A stretch of 5,352 nt of DNA from NCBI GenBank assembly GCA_015523685.1, contig WAJW01000220.1, positions 1 through 5,352 of the forward strand. The letters run 5' to 3'. The position numbers and the translations under genes were made by a program. Under the pieces are notes generated by a model that worked only from the letters and a program-made list of their open reading frames with translations, was not told the origin of the DNA and did not search any database. This stretch comes from Archaeoglobaceae archaeon. Its GTDB lineage: Archaea; Halobacteriota; Archaeoglobi; Archaeoglobales; JdFR-42. Of this stretch, positions 1-5,352 are shown in pieces (position 1 is the first letter of the stretch; every line of letters starts with the position of its first letter).

Positions 1-279
1 GAGGGTGGGAAGTACTGCTACAACTGCCATGGGAGCAAGGTGCATGAGATTCATGTGGGTAAGGGAACGATAAATCTGGACTGCAAGACGTGTCATGGTG
101 TGCCACCTAAAGTACCTAAAGCTCAGGAAGGTCATGTTGTGTGTGAAGTCTGTCACGGATTCCCCAATCCTCTGGAACCCAGCAATGGAAATCTGATAAA
201 GATACATCTGTCGAGAGGGATATACTGCACAGAATGCCATGCTGAGGGATTCCTGAACATACATCTGCACAGGGGATGA
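1..279 (+). CDS. multiheme c-type cytochrome, C-terminal fragment
   Basis: The reading frame is open from the first base, so the N-terminus lies outside the window; 92 residues are visible before a TGA stop. Four heme c attachment sites (CxxCH) are present: CYNCH (residues 6-10 of the fragment), CKTCH (28-32), CEVCH (48-52) and CTECH (76-80). Spacing between sites is 22, 20 and 28 residues. Extra histidines (15, 18, 45, 69, 88, 90), several in an IHxxxG context just before or after a heme site, could serve as distal ligands for bis-His hemes. About one heme per 20-25 residues is typical of multiheme electron carriers that work outside the cytoplasmic membrane. The fragment ends in HLHRG with no membrane anchor at this end. 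An internal GTG at 40 is not a credible start, because a CxxCH lies upstream in the same frame. Electron donor, acceptor and total heme count cannot be determined. Confidence 0.9.
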   Translation, partial: EGGKYCYNCHGSKVHEIHVGKGTINLDCKTCHGVPPKVPKAQEGHVVCEVCHGFPNPLEPSNGNLIKIHLSRGIYCTECHAEGFLNIHLHRG

Positions 280-280
280 A

Positions 281-1672
281 CTACCTCAGGTCAAGGAGAT
301 ACAGATAATGCCCGGGCCTGATCTCGTATCTGGTAACGGGCCGTTCTCCGTATTTTTTGATTGCCTTTTCCACATTTCTCTCTGAAACGACAAGCAGTCC
401 ATGAAATTCATCTGGAAGCTTAATGGAGTAACCAACCCTGTAATCCCTTAAATACCATGGAAGAGGCCAGTAATCCGATTCAGGCTCTGATATCATGACA
501 GATGTCCCATTCTTCACACCTGTTTTGAGAAAATTAACCAGATTCAGAGTTTCTGATTTTGTCTGAACATAAACTAAACCTTCCTTATCGTTCTCATAAT
601 TTACAAAATTGACGTTTATCGTAAGGATCAGGGTAATTGCCACAAGGGCGAACACCACATACCTCGCTCTTCCTTCTGAAAGCTTTTGCAGAACTATGGC
701 TGAAGTGAGGGAGAGCGGAAGCAAGAGATGAAGCAGTAGCCAGGGAACTTTGTGACTCAGGTATGTGTAAACAATAAAACTGAGGATAGCCCAGTAAATC
801 ACAAACCACCAGAACACCCCATCCGTTTTCCTTTTGAGTTTATAAACAATCCCGGCACATCCGGCAAGAAATATGAGAAATTCATACCGCAGTAAAAGAG
901 CAAAGTAATAATAGGGTGGCTTGTAGTGATCCTTCACCTCGTGCATCCTGACCCAGTGCGAAATTGAATCGGGAATTGCTGTCCTGAGAACCTCAGGATG
1001 GGTAAAGAAAGAGGAATAGAGAACCACGAGAAGAACCGCTGATAACAAAATGCCGGGTAAAAACACGGGAAGTGATTCAAACAGATCTCTGAAATACCTT
1101 AATCTGTTTTTATATAATCCGTATCCAGCAATGAAACTGAGGAAGATGAAAGCATAGATGAACGCGTTCTCCTTTGAAGAAAAGGCAAGGGCCATGAATA
1201 AAACTGCAAGCGATCCGTGAAGCTGGCTCCTGTAGTTTCTGTAATACATATATGATATGAAGGCTGAGAGAACGAAAAAACTGACGAAAATGTCATTTCT
1301 GAGAAATCTCGAATAGTATACAAACGAAGGGGAGATGGCGAGAAGAAGGGACATGTAGAGATATGAGCGACCTATAAAATTCCTGAGAAACAGGGGGAGT
1401 ATAACGAGAGCAACACCTGTCAGGGCAGGAAGGAGTCTGGCTATAAATTCGGAATCTCCAAAAAGATAGAACATGAAAGCAGTTGAATAGTAGAGAAAGG
1501 GGCCATGAAAGGCGGGATCATAGGTGTAAGAGAAGTACTTATAAATCCAGTAAGCCAGATAGGCATGAACACTCTCATCATGATGCATTGGCCTCTCGGT
1601 AAGGAACAGGAATCTCAGGATTACAGCAATAATGACAATCAGGATGAAAACGAGCTTTTCATCGCGTTCCAT
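281..1672 (-). CDS. TIGR03663/Agl23-type polytopic membrane protein (GT-C-like)
   Basis: A 463-residue integral membrane protein with roughly 11-12 hydrophobic segments (first about residues 7-25, last about 337-356) and a C-terminal soluble part of about 100 residues. After the first segment comes MHHDES (residues 29-34). The DE pair sits in the first outer loop, where GT-C glycosyltransferases of the PMT/ArnT type keep catalytic acidic residues. Further marks are HGPFLYY (56-62), ARLLPALTG (78-86), PSFVYYSRFLRNDIF (115-129) and SHKVPWLLLHLLLPL (306-320). From memory this pattern fits TIGR03663, annotated as flippase activity-associated protein Agl23, which is linked to archaeal N-glycosylation or lipid-linked sugar handling. 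Its biochemical activity is not established. The ATG at 1672 is the first in-frame start after an in-frame stop; no Shine-Dalgarno precedes it, and a TATA-like box about 29 bases upstream suggests a leaderless transcript. No other glycosylation gene is visible nearby. A plain family-39 mannosyltransferase is the main alternative. Confidence 0.8.
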   Translation of the reverse strand: MERDEKLVFILIVIIAVILRFLFLTERPMHHDESVHAYLAYWIYKYFSYTYDPAFHGPFLYYSTAFMFYLFGDSEFIARLLPALTGVALVILPLFLRNFIGRSYLYMSLLLAISPSFVYYSRFLRNDIFVSFFVLSAFISYMYYRNYRSQLHGSLAVLFMALAFSSKENAFIYAFIFLSFIAGYGLYKNRLRYFRDLFESLPVFLPGILLSAVLLVVLYSSFFTHPEVLRTAIPDSISHWVRMHEVKDHYKPPYYYFALLLRYEFLIFLAGCAGIVYKLKRKTDGVFWWFVIYWAILSFIVYTYLSHKVPWLLLHLLLPLSLTSAIVLQKLSEGRARYVVFALVAITLILTINVNFVNYENDKEGLVYVQTKSETLNLVNFLKTGVKNGTSVMISEPESDYWPLPWYLRDYRVGYSIKLPDEFHGLLVVSERNVEKAIKKYGERPVTRYEIRPGHYLYLLDLR

Positions 1673-1771
1673 GGAGGTAATTCGATAGTAAGGATAGATA
1701 AATAATTAACTAAACACTCATTCCCCATTCATTTCCGGAGATTGCTGACCATCACAGGATAATCCAATCCA
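1673..1771 (-). promoter_or_regulatory. promoter region of the Agl23-type gene
   Basis: This 99-base gap separates the permease stop from the Agl23-type start; both genes lie on the minus strand. Read on the minus strand it contains TTATTTATC (1705 down to 1697), a good archaeal TATA-like element. Its centre is about 29 bases before the ATG, which places the expected transcription start at or within a few bases of the ATG. I see no Shine-Dalgarno; the bases just before the ATG read TTACCTCC. The gene therefore probably has its own leaderless promoter and is not simply the third gene of the ABC operon, although read-through cannot be excluded. No T-rich terminator for the permease is evident. 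Confidence 0.55.
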
Positions 1772-2464
1772 TCACCCGGTTAAAAGCTTCTCCGGGTTCA
1801 GAATACCTTTTCCCACGGAAAGCAATATGGCATTCAGTCCGTAGAACATCAGGGCAAGAATAGTCATATTTTCTTCATTCAATATGAACTTCCGGGTTAT
1901 CGTGGAAATCAGCAGGACGATCATGGGAAGAATTATGAAAATTCCAAGTTGCTGGGCTTCCCTCACACCCCTCGCATAGAATGAGATTAACACCATGGCC
2001 AGAATTCCGAAAAAGGCAAGAGGAGGTGATAGAATCAGAAGGGCGATGGCCCACATATCCCAGTCGATGGTATACCCCAGTTTCAGACCCATTACCGCAT
2101 AAACAACGAAGGAAAGAACTGTAACACCGTAAGAAATTATAAAGCCTGCAATAGCTTTGCCCGCTATTATTTCCAGTATATTTGCAGGAGTAGAAAGCAG
2201 AAATTCAATCGTTCCCCTCTCCTTCTCGCCAGCTATGCTATCTGCACACACTGTGGCTGAGAGTGAAACTGGAATCATGAGAAAGATGGGAAGAAAGGCC
2301 GATTTCAGGTACACATCGATGAATCCGGATATTTCCCCGAACTGAGTTCCAGCAAGTGGTACAACCGTCACAACAACCAGAGGGAGAATGATGACAGGAA
2401 GCATTATCTGATAATTCCTCAGGATTTCTGAAAGCTCAAATTTAGCTATTATCAGAAATTTCAT
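1772..2464 (-). CDS. ABC-2 type transporter permease
   Basis: A 230-residue membrane protein with about six hydrophobic segments (roughly residues 20-38, 57-74, 100-124, 138-162, 172-190 and 199-217), the layout of a single ABC-2 half transporter. Between segments two and three lies ADSIAGEKERGTIEFLLSTP (residues 74-93). This is the hallmark loop of NatB/NosY/GldF-type permeases and is thought to contact the ATPase. The gene follows its ATPase directly with a 23-base overlap and has a strong ribosome-binding site inside the end of that gene, so the two products are probably made together. Only one permease gene is present, so the exporter is most likely a permease homodimer with two ATPase copies. 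The substrate cannot be inferred; drug, lipid, ion-linked or copper-site maturation roles all occur in this superfamily. Confidence 0.88.
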   Translation of the reverse strand: MKFLIIAKFELSEILRNYQIMLPVIILPLVVVTVVPLAGTQFGEISGFIDVYLKSAFLPIFLMIPVSLSATVCADSIAGEKERGTIEFLLSTPANILEIIAGKAIAGFIISYGVTVLSFVVYAVMGLKLGYTIDWDMWAIALLILSPPLAFFGILAMVLISFYARGVREAQQLGIFIILPMIVLLISTITRKFILNEENMTILALMFYGLNAILLSVGKGILNPEKLLTG

Positions 2465-3290
2465 TCATGAACCTCCTGTAAACCTCGGTGAGTTTATCTT
2501 CTTCTCTGACCTCAACAATTCTGGCTCCACTTTCAACAAGAGCTTTTATCAGGGATGGTATTTCCTCCCTCTTCCTCACTGTGATGGCATATTCACCACT
2601 CCCGATCCTTTCAAGCCCAAATTCCTCAGGAGAGACTTCAGGTTCATTCTCAAAAACAATCCTGTACCTCATGAACTTCTTTTCCCTGAGCTTAATTTCT
2701 CCAGCTATGGTTCTGTTGAGAAAAATTATCCGGTCACAGATCATTTCCAGCTCATCAAGTCTGTGTGACGAGACCACGATGGCATCAGAGGGGTATTGCC
2801 TTACGAAACTTAAAAAATCAGCTCTGGCTCTGTCATCAAGATTTGAAGTGGGTTCATCGAGAATGAGAATTTGGGGGGATGGGATAAAAGCCCTGACAAT
2901 TCCAAGCTTCTGTACCATTCCCTTCGAGTATTCCCTTACCTTCATGTTGAGCCTGTTATTGAGATGAAACATCTCAACAAGCTCAAAGGGTATGCTCTTT
3001 CCGTACAGACTGGCATAATACTCCAGATTTTCCAAACCGGTTCTGTTCCAGTAAAATGCAATTTTTTCAGGAACGTATCCCATGATCTCTTTTATCTTAT
3101 TATTGCCTGAAGTGTACACAATCTCTCCCTCAGTAGGAGAGACCAGTGTGGCCAGAATCCTCATGAGAGTTGTTTTTCCCGCTCCATTTGGCCCCGCAAT
3201 ACCGATTATTTCCCTGTCCACCCTGAAGCTGACATCCTTCAAAGCCTCAACACGTCCGTAGATCTTGGACACTTTTCTGACTTCAAGCAC
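2442..3290 (-). CDS. ABC transporter ATP-binding protein (ABC-2 exporter)
   Basis: A 282-residue cytoplasmic ATPase with all nucleotide-binding motifs in order: Walker A GPNGAGKTT (residues 33-41), Q-loop region GYVPE (71-75, with Glu where many ABC proteins have Gln, as often seen in NatA-like proteins), signature YSKGMVQKL (121-129), Walker B plus D-loop ILILDEPTSNLD (141-152) and H-loop SSH (174-176). Residues from about 208 to the end form a C-terminal extension common in NatA/NosF-type ATPases. The start is GTG at 3290: an in-frame stop lies 12 bases upstream, and the nearby ATG is out of frame. It heads a two-gene minus-strand operon and energises the overlapping permease. Its substrate is unknown. 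It is divergently oriented from the TYW1 gene across 95 bases. Confidence 0.92.
   Translation of the reverse strand: MLEVRKVSKIYGRVEALKDVSFRVDREIIGIAGPNGAGKTTLMRILATLVSPTEGEIVYTSGNNKIKEIMGYVPEKIAFYWNRTGLENLEYYASLYGKSIPFELVEMFHLNNRLNMKVREYSKGMVQKLGIVRAFIPSPQILILDEPTSNLDDRARADFLSFVRQYPSDAIVVSSHRLDELEMICDRIIFLNRTIAGEIKLREKKFMRYRIVFENEPEVSPEEFGLERIGSGEYAITVRKREEIPSLIKALVESGARIVEVREEDKLTEVYRRFMNEISDNS
2471..2477 (-). promoter_or_regulatory. ribosome-binding site of the ABC permease
   Basis: Read on the minus strand the sequence is AGGAGGT, followed by six bases (TCATGA) and then the permease ATG at 2464. It lies wholly within the last codons of the ATPase gene. This near-perfect Shine-Dalgarno fixes the permease start and, with the 23-base gene overlap, points to translational coupling. 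Confidence 0.85.
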
Positions 3291-3385
3291 ATAGATAAAT
3301 CAACACCTGAGGTTAAATCTTTACCCCTCTGAAAGGATTGCCAATCGAAACTGAAGAGGAGTAAGTATTTATTGTATTTCCTCCT
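3291..3385. promoter_or_regulatory. divergent intergenic promoter region (ABC operon / TYW1 operon)
   Basis: These 95 bases separate two divergent operons. On the plus strand an AT-rich TATATA-like stretch (3366-3376, core TATTTATTGTA) lies about 27 bases before the internal ATG at 3398 but only about 15 before the ATG at 3386. On the minus strand the best TATA-like candidate is around 3311-3322 (TAAAGATTTAA), about 27 bases before the GTG at 3290. An AGGTG at 3308-3304 (minus) is a possible but distant Shine-Dalgarno, 13 bases from that GTG. A small dyad at 3336-3346 sits between the two promoters. Promoter calls are by eye; the plus-strand one is the better supported. Confidence 0.5.
3336..3346. 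repeat. small dyad GATTG-C-CAATC, possible operator
   Basis: Five-base inverted arms (3336-3340 and 3342-3346) flank a single base. The dyad sits almost at the midpoint between the two divergent starts (3290 and 3386). A second, wider pair, CCTCT (3326-3330) and AGAGG (3355-3359), brackets it with nearly the same centre. It could bind a dimeric regulator shared by both operons. Arms this short can arise by chance in 95 bases, so this is only a candidate. Confidence 0.25.
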
Positions 3386-4273
3386 ATGCGGGAAGGGATG
3401 TCAGGCCTTGAAGAGCTTAAGGGATATGCCAGAGTGGGGTCACACGGATTCGTAAAAACATGTCTCTGGCTCAGGAAATCACTCAGAAATGAGGGTGTGT
3501 GCTACAAGGAGAAATTCTATGGTATCAGATCCCATAGATGTATCCAGATGACACCTTTAGGATACTGCAACAACTTCTGTGTGTACTGCTGGCGCCCGGC
3601 CGAAATGATGGAATCTCCTGATAGATGGGATCCTCCTGAAACCATATGTGAGGAATCCATAGAAGCACAGAGAAAACTGATTTCGGGATTCAAGGGCTCC
3701 GGCAAAACAGATCTCAAAAAATTTGCTGAGGCAATGGATCCAAAACATGTTGCAATCTCACTAACAGGAGAGCCCACATTCTATCCCTTTCTCCCCACGC
3801 TCATTGAGGAATACAGAAAAAGGGGCATGACCACATTTCTCGTAACAAATGGAACAAACCCCGGTATGGTGGAAAGGGTGAACCCCACCCAGCTCTACGT
3901 GTCCCTTTCCTCCTATTCTAGAGAGATGTACATGCGGATTCAGAGACCTTCGAGAGATCAATGGAGACGGTTTATCGAGACCCTTAAAATAATGAGGGAA
4001 AAAGACTGTCGTACAGTCCTCAGAATGACCCTTGGAAAAGGTTTCAATATGTTCCATCCAGAAAAATACTCAGAATTGATCAGAATGGCCTCTCCTGATT
4101 TTGTGGAGGTTAAGGCATACATGCATCTTGGATATTCAAGGAGAAGGCTGGATAAGTCAGCTATGCCATCTCATATGGAAATAGCTGAATTTTCACAGGA
4201 GCTTTCAAAATTCTCCGGGTACAGAATAGTCGATGAATCCGAACCGAGCAGGGTGGTGCTTCTTGAGAGGTGA
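3386..4273 (+). CDS. taw1: 4-demethylwyosine synthase (TYW1/Taw1), radical SAM
   Basis: Cytoplasmic radical SAM enzyme that condenses pyruvate-derived carbons with N1-methylguanosine-37 of tRNA(Phe), making the tricyclic base imG-14, the first committed step of wyosine synthesis. In this 295-residue protein the radical SAM cluster motif is CNNFCVYC (Cys61, 65, 68). Cys26, Cys39 and Cys52, each 12 residues apart, give the CX12CX12C motif of the second iron-sulphur cluster that distinguishes TYW1. CYKEKFYGI (39-47) includes a lysine at the position proposed to bind pyruvate. SLTGEP (125-130), LVTNGT (152-157) and VEVKAYMHLGYSRRRL (240-255) are further family marks. The length is near the usual 300-310 residues. 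ATG at 3398 (Met5) is an alternative start: the TATA-like box is better spaced for a leaderless message there, and all cysteines are kept. The stop overlaps the next gene by one base, so this gene heads a three-gene operon. Confidence 0.95.
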   Translation: MREGMSGLEELKGYARVGSHGFVKTCLWLRKSLRNEGVCYKEKFYGIRSHRCIQMTPLGYCNNFCVYCWRPAEMMESPDRWDPPETICEESIEAQRKLISGFKGSGKTDLKKFAEAMDPKHVAISLTGEPTFYPFLPTLIEEYRKRGMTTFLVTNGTNPGMVERVNPTQLYVSLSSYSREMYMRIQRPSRDQWRRFIETLKIMREKDCRTVLRMTLGKGFNMFHPEKYSELIRMASPDFVEVKAYMHLGYSRRRLDKSAMPSHMEIAEFSQELSKFSGYRIVDESEPSRVVLLER

Positions 4274-4884
4274 TGCCGATTAACCCTGTAATGGAGAGAA
4301 TCTACGGGACCCTCAAAGAAAAAGAGGAGCTGAGGGAGGAACTGCTCTCACTGACAAGAGAAATCAACCGTCTCTGTGCAAAATCAACCAGAAGAGTGCA
4401 TAGAGGAGATACCGTGGAAGCGGAGAAACTTATCAACAGAGCGCTCTCACTCAATTTAAAATTGAGGAAATATAAAAGCAGATTACCCGAAATGTTTCAT
4501 TCCATCTCATATACGTGCCAGCAGGAGCTGACAGAGGCAACTGGACTTCTCAGGATAGTTCAGAACAGACCAATTCCATCTCCTGAGGAGATTCAGGTTG
4601 AACCCGAACCATATCTGACGGGGATGGCAGACCTTATTGGAGAATTAAGGAGATATGTTCTTGAACTTATAAAGATAAAAGATTTAAAGGAAGCAGGACG
4701 GATTCTGGAGATAATGGAGAGACTATTCGACGAGCTCGTTATTTTCGATCTACCTGATAAGATGATTCCGGGGCTGAGAAAGAAGGTTGATGGAGCAAGG
4801 GCAATCATAGACAGGACAAAATCCCATTACGTTCTCGCAGTTCATATGGAAGAGCTTCTAAAAGGCTGGAGAGATGTTTCATGA
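4273..4884 (+). CDS. translin/TRAX-family protein, C3PO-like RNase subunit
   Basis: A 203-residue, largely helical cytoplasmic protein. Two motifs match the eukaryotic TRAX active-site region: QQELTEA (residues 83-89, Glu85 and Glu88), like QE(F/Y)VEA, and YLTGMADLIGEL (114-125, Asp120 and Glu124), like YLLGVADLTGEL. These acidic residues coordinate the metal in the C3PO endoribonuclease, and all four are kept, so this is probably an active TRAX-like nuclease and not a translin-only RNA binder. VHRGD (42-46) is another family-like segment. An Archaeoglobus fulgidus TRAX-like protein is known to form a C3PO-like RNA-cleaving assembly by itself. The ATG at 4273 shares its A with the preceding TGA; GTG at 4270 and ATG at 4291 are alternatives, since the purine-rich GAGAGGTG (4265-4272) abuts the ATG. 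Its neighbours both act on tRNA, which suggests a role in tRNA processing or decay. The true substrate is not shown by sequence. Confidence 0.88.
   Translation: MPINPVMERIYGTLKEKEELREELLSLTREINRLCAKSTRRVHRGDTVEAEKLINRALSLNLKLRKYKSRLPEMFHSISYTCQQELTEATGLLRIVQNRPIPSPEEIQVEPEPYLTGMADLIGELRRYVLELIKIKDLKEAGRILEIMERLFDELVIFDLPDKMIPGLRKKVDGARAIIDRTKSHYVLAVHMEELLKGWRDVS
4868..4871 (+). promoter_or_regulatory. ribosome-binding site of sepS
   Basis: GGAG (within TGGAGAGATG) ends nine bases before the sepS ATG at 4881, inside the end of the TRAX-like gene. It supports the chosen start and coupled translation across the ATGA overlap. Confidence 0.55.
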
Positions 4885-5352
4885 AATTCAACGTTGATGA
4901 CTTCAAAAAACTTACGAAAAAAGATTTTGAAAGAGCCTGGCTCAGAGGTGTGGAAATACTGTCAGAGCCTGAACTCTCCGAACGGTACCCCATGAAAGGA
5001 TTGGCCCTGGGAGAGGAGCACCCGGTATTCAGGACAATTAACAGGCTGAGAACAGCTTATCTCATGCTCGGGTTTAGAGAGGTTATCAACCCTCTGATCG
5101 TTGATGATTCCCACATCTACAGACAGTTCGGCAAAGAGGCTCCGGCAATTCTGGACAGATGCTTCTATCTTGCCGGACTTCCAAGGCCGAATGTGGGCAT
5201 TTCCGAGGAAAAGGTAAGGGAAATGGAAAAAATAGCAGGAAAAAAATTCTCAAGGGATGAAATAGAGAATTCAAAGAATATATTCCATGTATACAAGAAA
5301 GGAGGGATAGATTCAGACGATCTTGCACATGAGCTTTCTGATGCCCTTGGAG
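4881..5352 (+). CDS. sepS: O-phosphoseryl-tRNA(Cys) synthetase, N-terminal part (SepRS)
   Basis: Class II aminoacyl-tRNA synthetase that attaches O-phosphoserine to tRNA(Cys); the partner SepCysS then converts Sep-tRNA to Cys-tRNA. Only the first 157 residues are in the window, and the frame runs off the right edge; full-length SepRS is about 530-540 residues. Recognition rests on the N-terminus MKFNVDDFKKLTKKDFERAW, on GEEHPVFRTINRLR (44-57) and on the motif 1 region MLGFREVINPLIVDDSHIYR (62-81), followed by QFGKEAP (82-88) and LDRCFYLAGLPRPNVGIS (91-108). These closely resemble my recollection of the archaeal SepRS sequences. Residues 109-150 form the SepRS-specific insert (EKIAGKKFS, then IFHVYKKG). 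Motifs 2 and 3 and the phosphoserine-binding residues lie beyond the window. The ATG overlaps the previous TGA as ATGA. Its presence implies the two-step tRNA-dependent cysteine pathway in this organism. Confidence 0.96.
   Translation, partial: MKFNVDDFKKLTKKDFERAWLRGVEILSEPELSERYPMKGLALGEEHPVFRTINRLRTAYLMLGFREVINPLIVDDSHIYRQFGKEAPAILDRCFYLAGLPRPNVGISEEKVREMEKIAGKKFSRDEIENSKNIFHVYKKGGIDSDDLAHELSDALG

Noticed and set aside
1668..1675. Palindrome TCCATGGA at the Agl23-type start codon
   Set aside because: Eight bases only, and partly explained by the start codon itself; the symmetry does not extend outward.
1505..1705. Plus-strand open frame of 66 codons opposite the 5' end of the Agl23-type gene
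   Set aside because: It lies opposite the most conserved part of the membrane protein (HHDE and HGPFLYY region) and shows no protein features of its own.
1749..1775. Direct repeat CCATCAC (1749-1755 and 1769-1775)
   Set aside because: Seven bases, two copies, one overlapping the permease stop; consistent with chance and with no further copies seen.
2488..2967. Plus-strand open frame of 159 codons opposite the ABC ATPase gene
   Set aside because: It is Ser/Leu-rich antisense of a strongly supported ATPase gene, with no recognisable motif; the ATPase frame contains every ABC motif.
3291..3385. Possible tRNA or small RNA gene between the divergent operons
   Set aside because: No cloverleaf-like arms or conserved T-loop sequence can be traced, and the region is explained as promoters.
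3517..4057. Several minus-strand open frames opposite TYW1
   Set aside because: They are antisense to a gene with six conserved cluster cysteines and have no domain signature.
5086..5328. Minus-strand open frame of 80 codons opposite sepS
   Set aside because: SepRS sequence conservation on the plus strand explains this region fully.

Overview
The window looks like a piece of a euryarchaeal chromosome. Two genes carry most of that argument. The right edge is the start of O-phosphoseryl-tRNA(Cys) synthetase (SepRS), an enzyme known mainly from methanogens, Archaeoglobales and related methane- or alkane-oxidising archaea. Upstream of it is an archaeal-type TYW1 (4-demethylwyosine synthase). The left edge is the tail of a multiheme c-type cytochrome. 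SepRS plus multiheme cytochromes, moderate GC and heavy AGA/AGG arginine usage would fit Archaeoglobales such as Ferroglobus or Geoglobus, or an ANME/Syntrophoarchaeum-like lineage. The exact taxon is inference.

Layout, left to right. (1) Bases 1-279, plus strand: C-terminal fragment of a multiheme cytochrome with four CxxCH sites. (2) Bases 281-1672, minus strand: a polytopic GT-C-like membrane protein of the TIGR03663/Agl23 type. It ends tail to tail with the cytochrome, one base apart. (3) Bases 1772-3290, minus strand: a two-gene ABC-2 exporter operon, ATPase first and permease second, overlapping by 23 bases. (4) Bases 3291-3385: a compact divergent promoter region with a small dyad near its middle. 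(5) Bases 3386-5352, plus strand: a tightly overlapped three-gene set, TYW1, then a translin/TRAX-family RNase-like protein, then SepRS (cut by the window end).

The right-hand operon is the most interesting part. It places a TRAX-like protein, with the acidic motifs expected of the C3PO nuclease, between a tRNA(Phe) anticodon-loop modification enzyme and a tRNA(Cys) charging enzyme. The junctions overlap by 1 and 4 bases, so the three are probably co-transcribed and translationally coupled. The context suggests that the archaeal TRAX-like protein works on tRNA or tRNA precursors. The left half is more ordinary: electron transfer, surface glycan or lipid-linked sugar handling, and export, with no obvious functional link among them. 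I saw no tRNA or rRNA gene, CRISPR array, insertion sequence or clear terminator hairpin.
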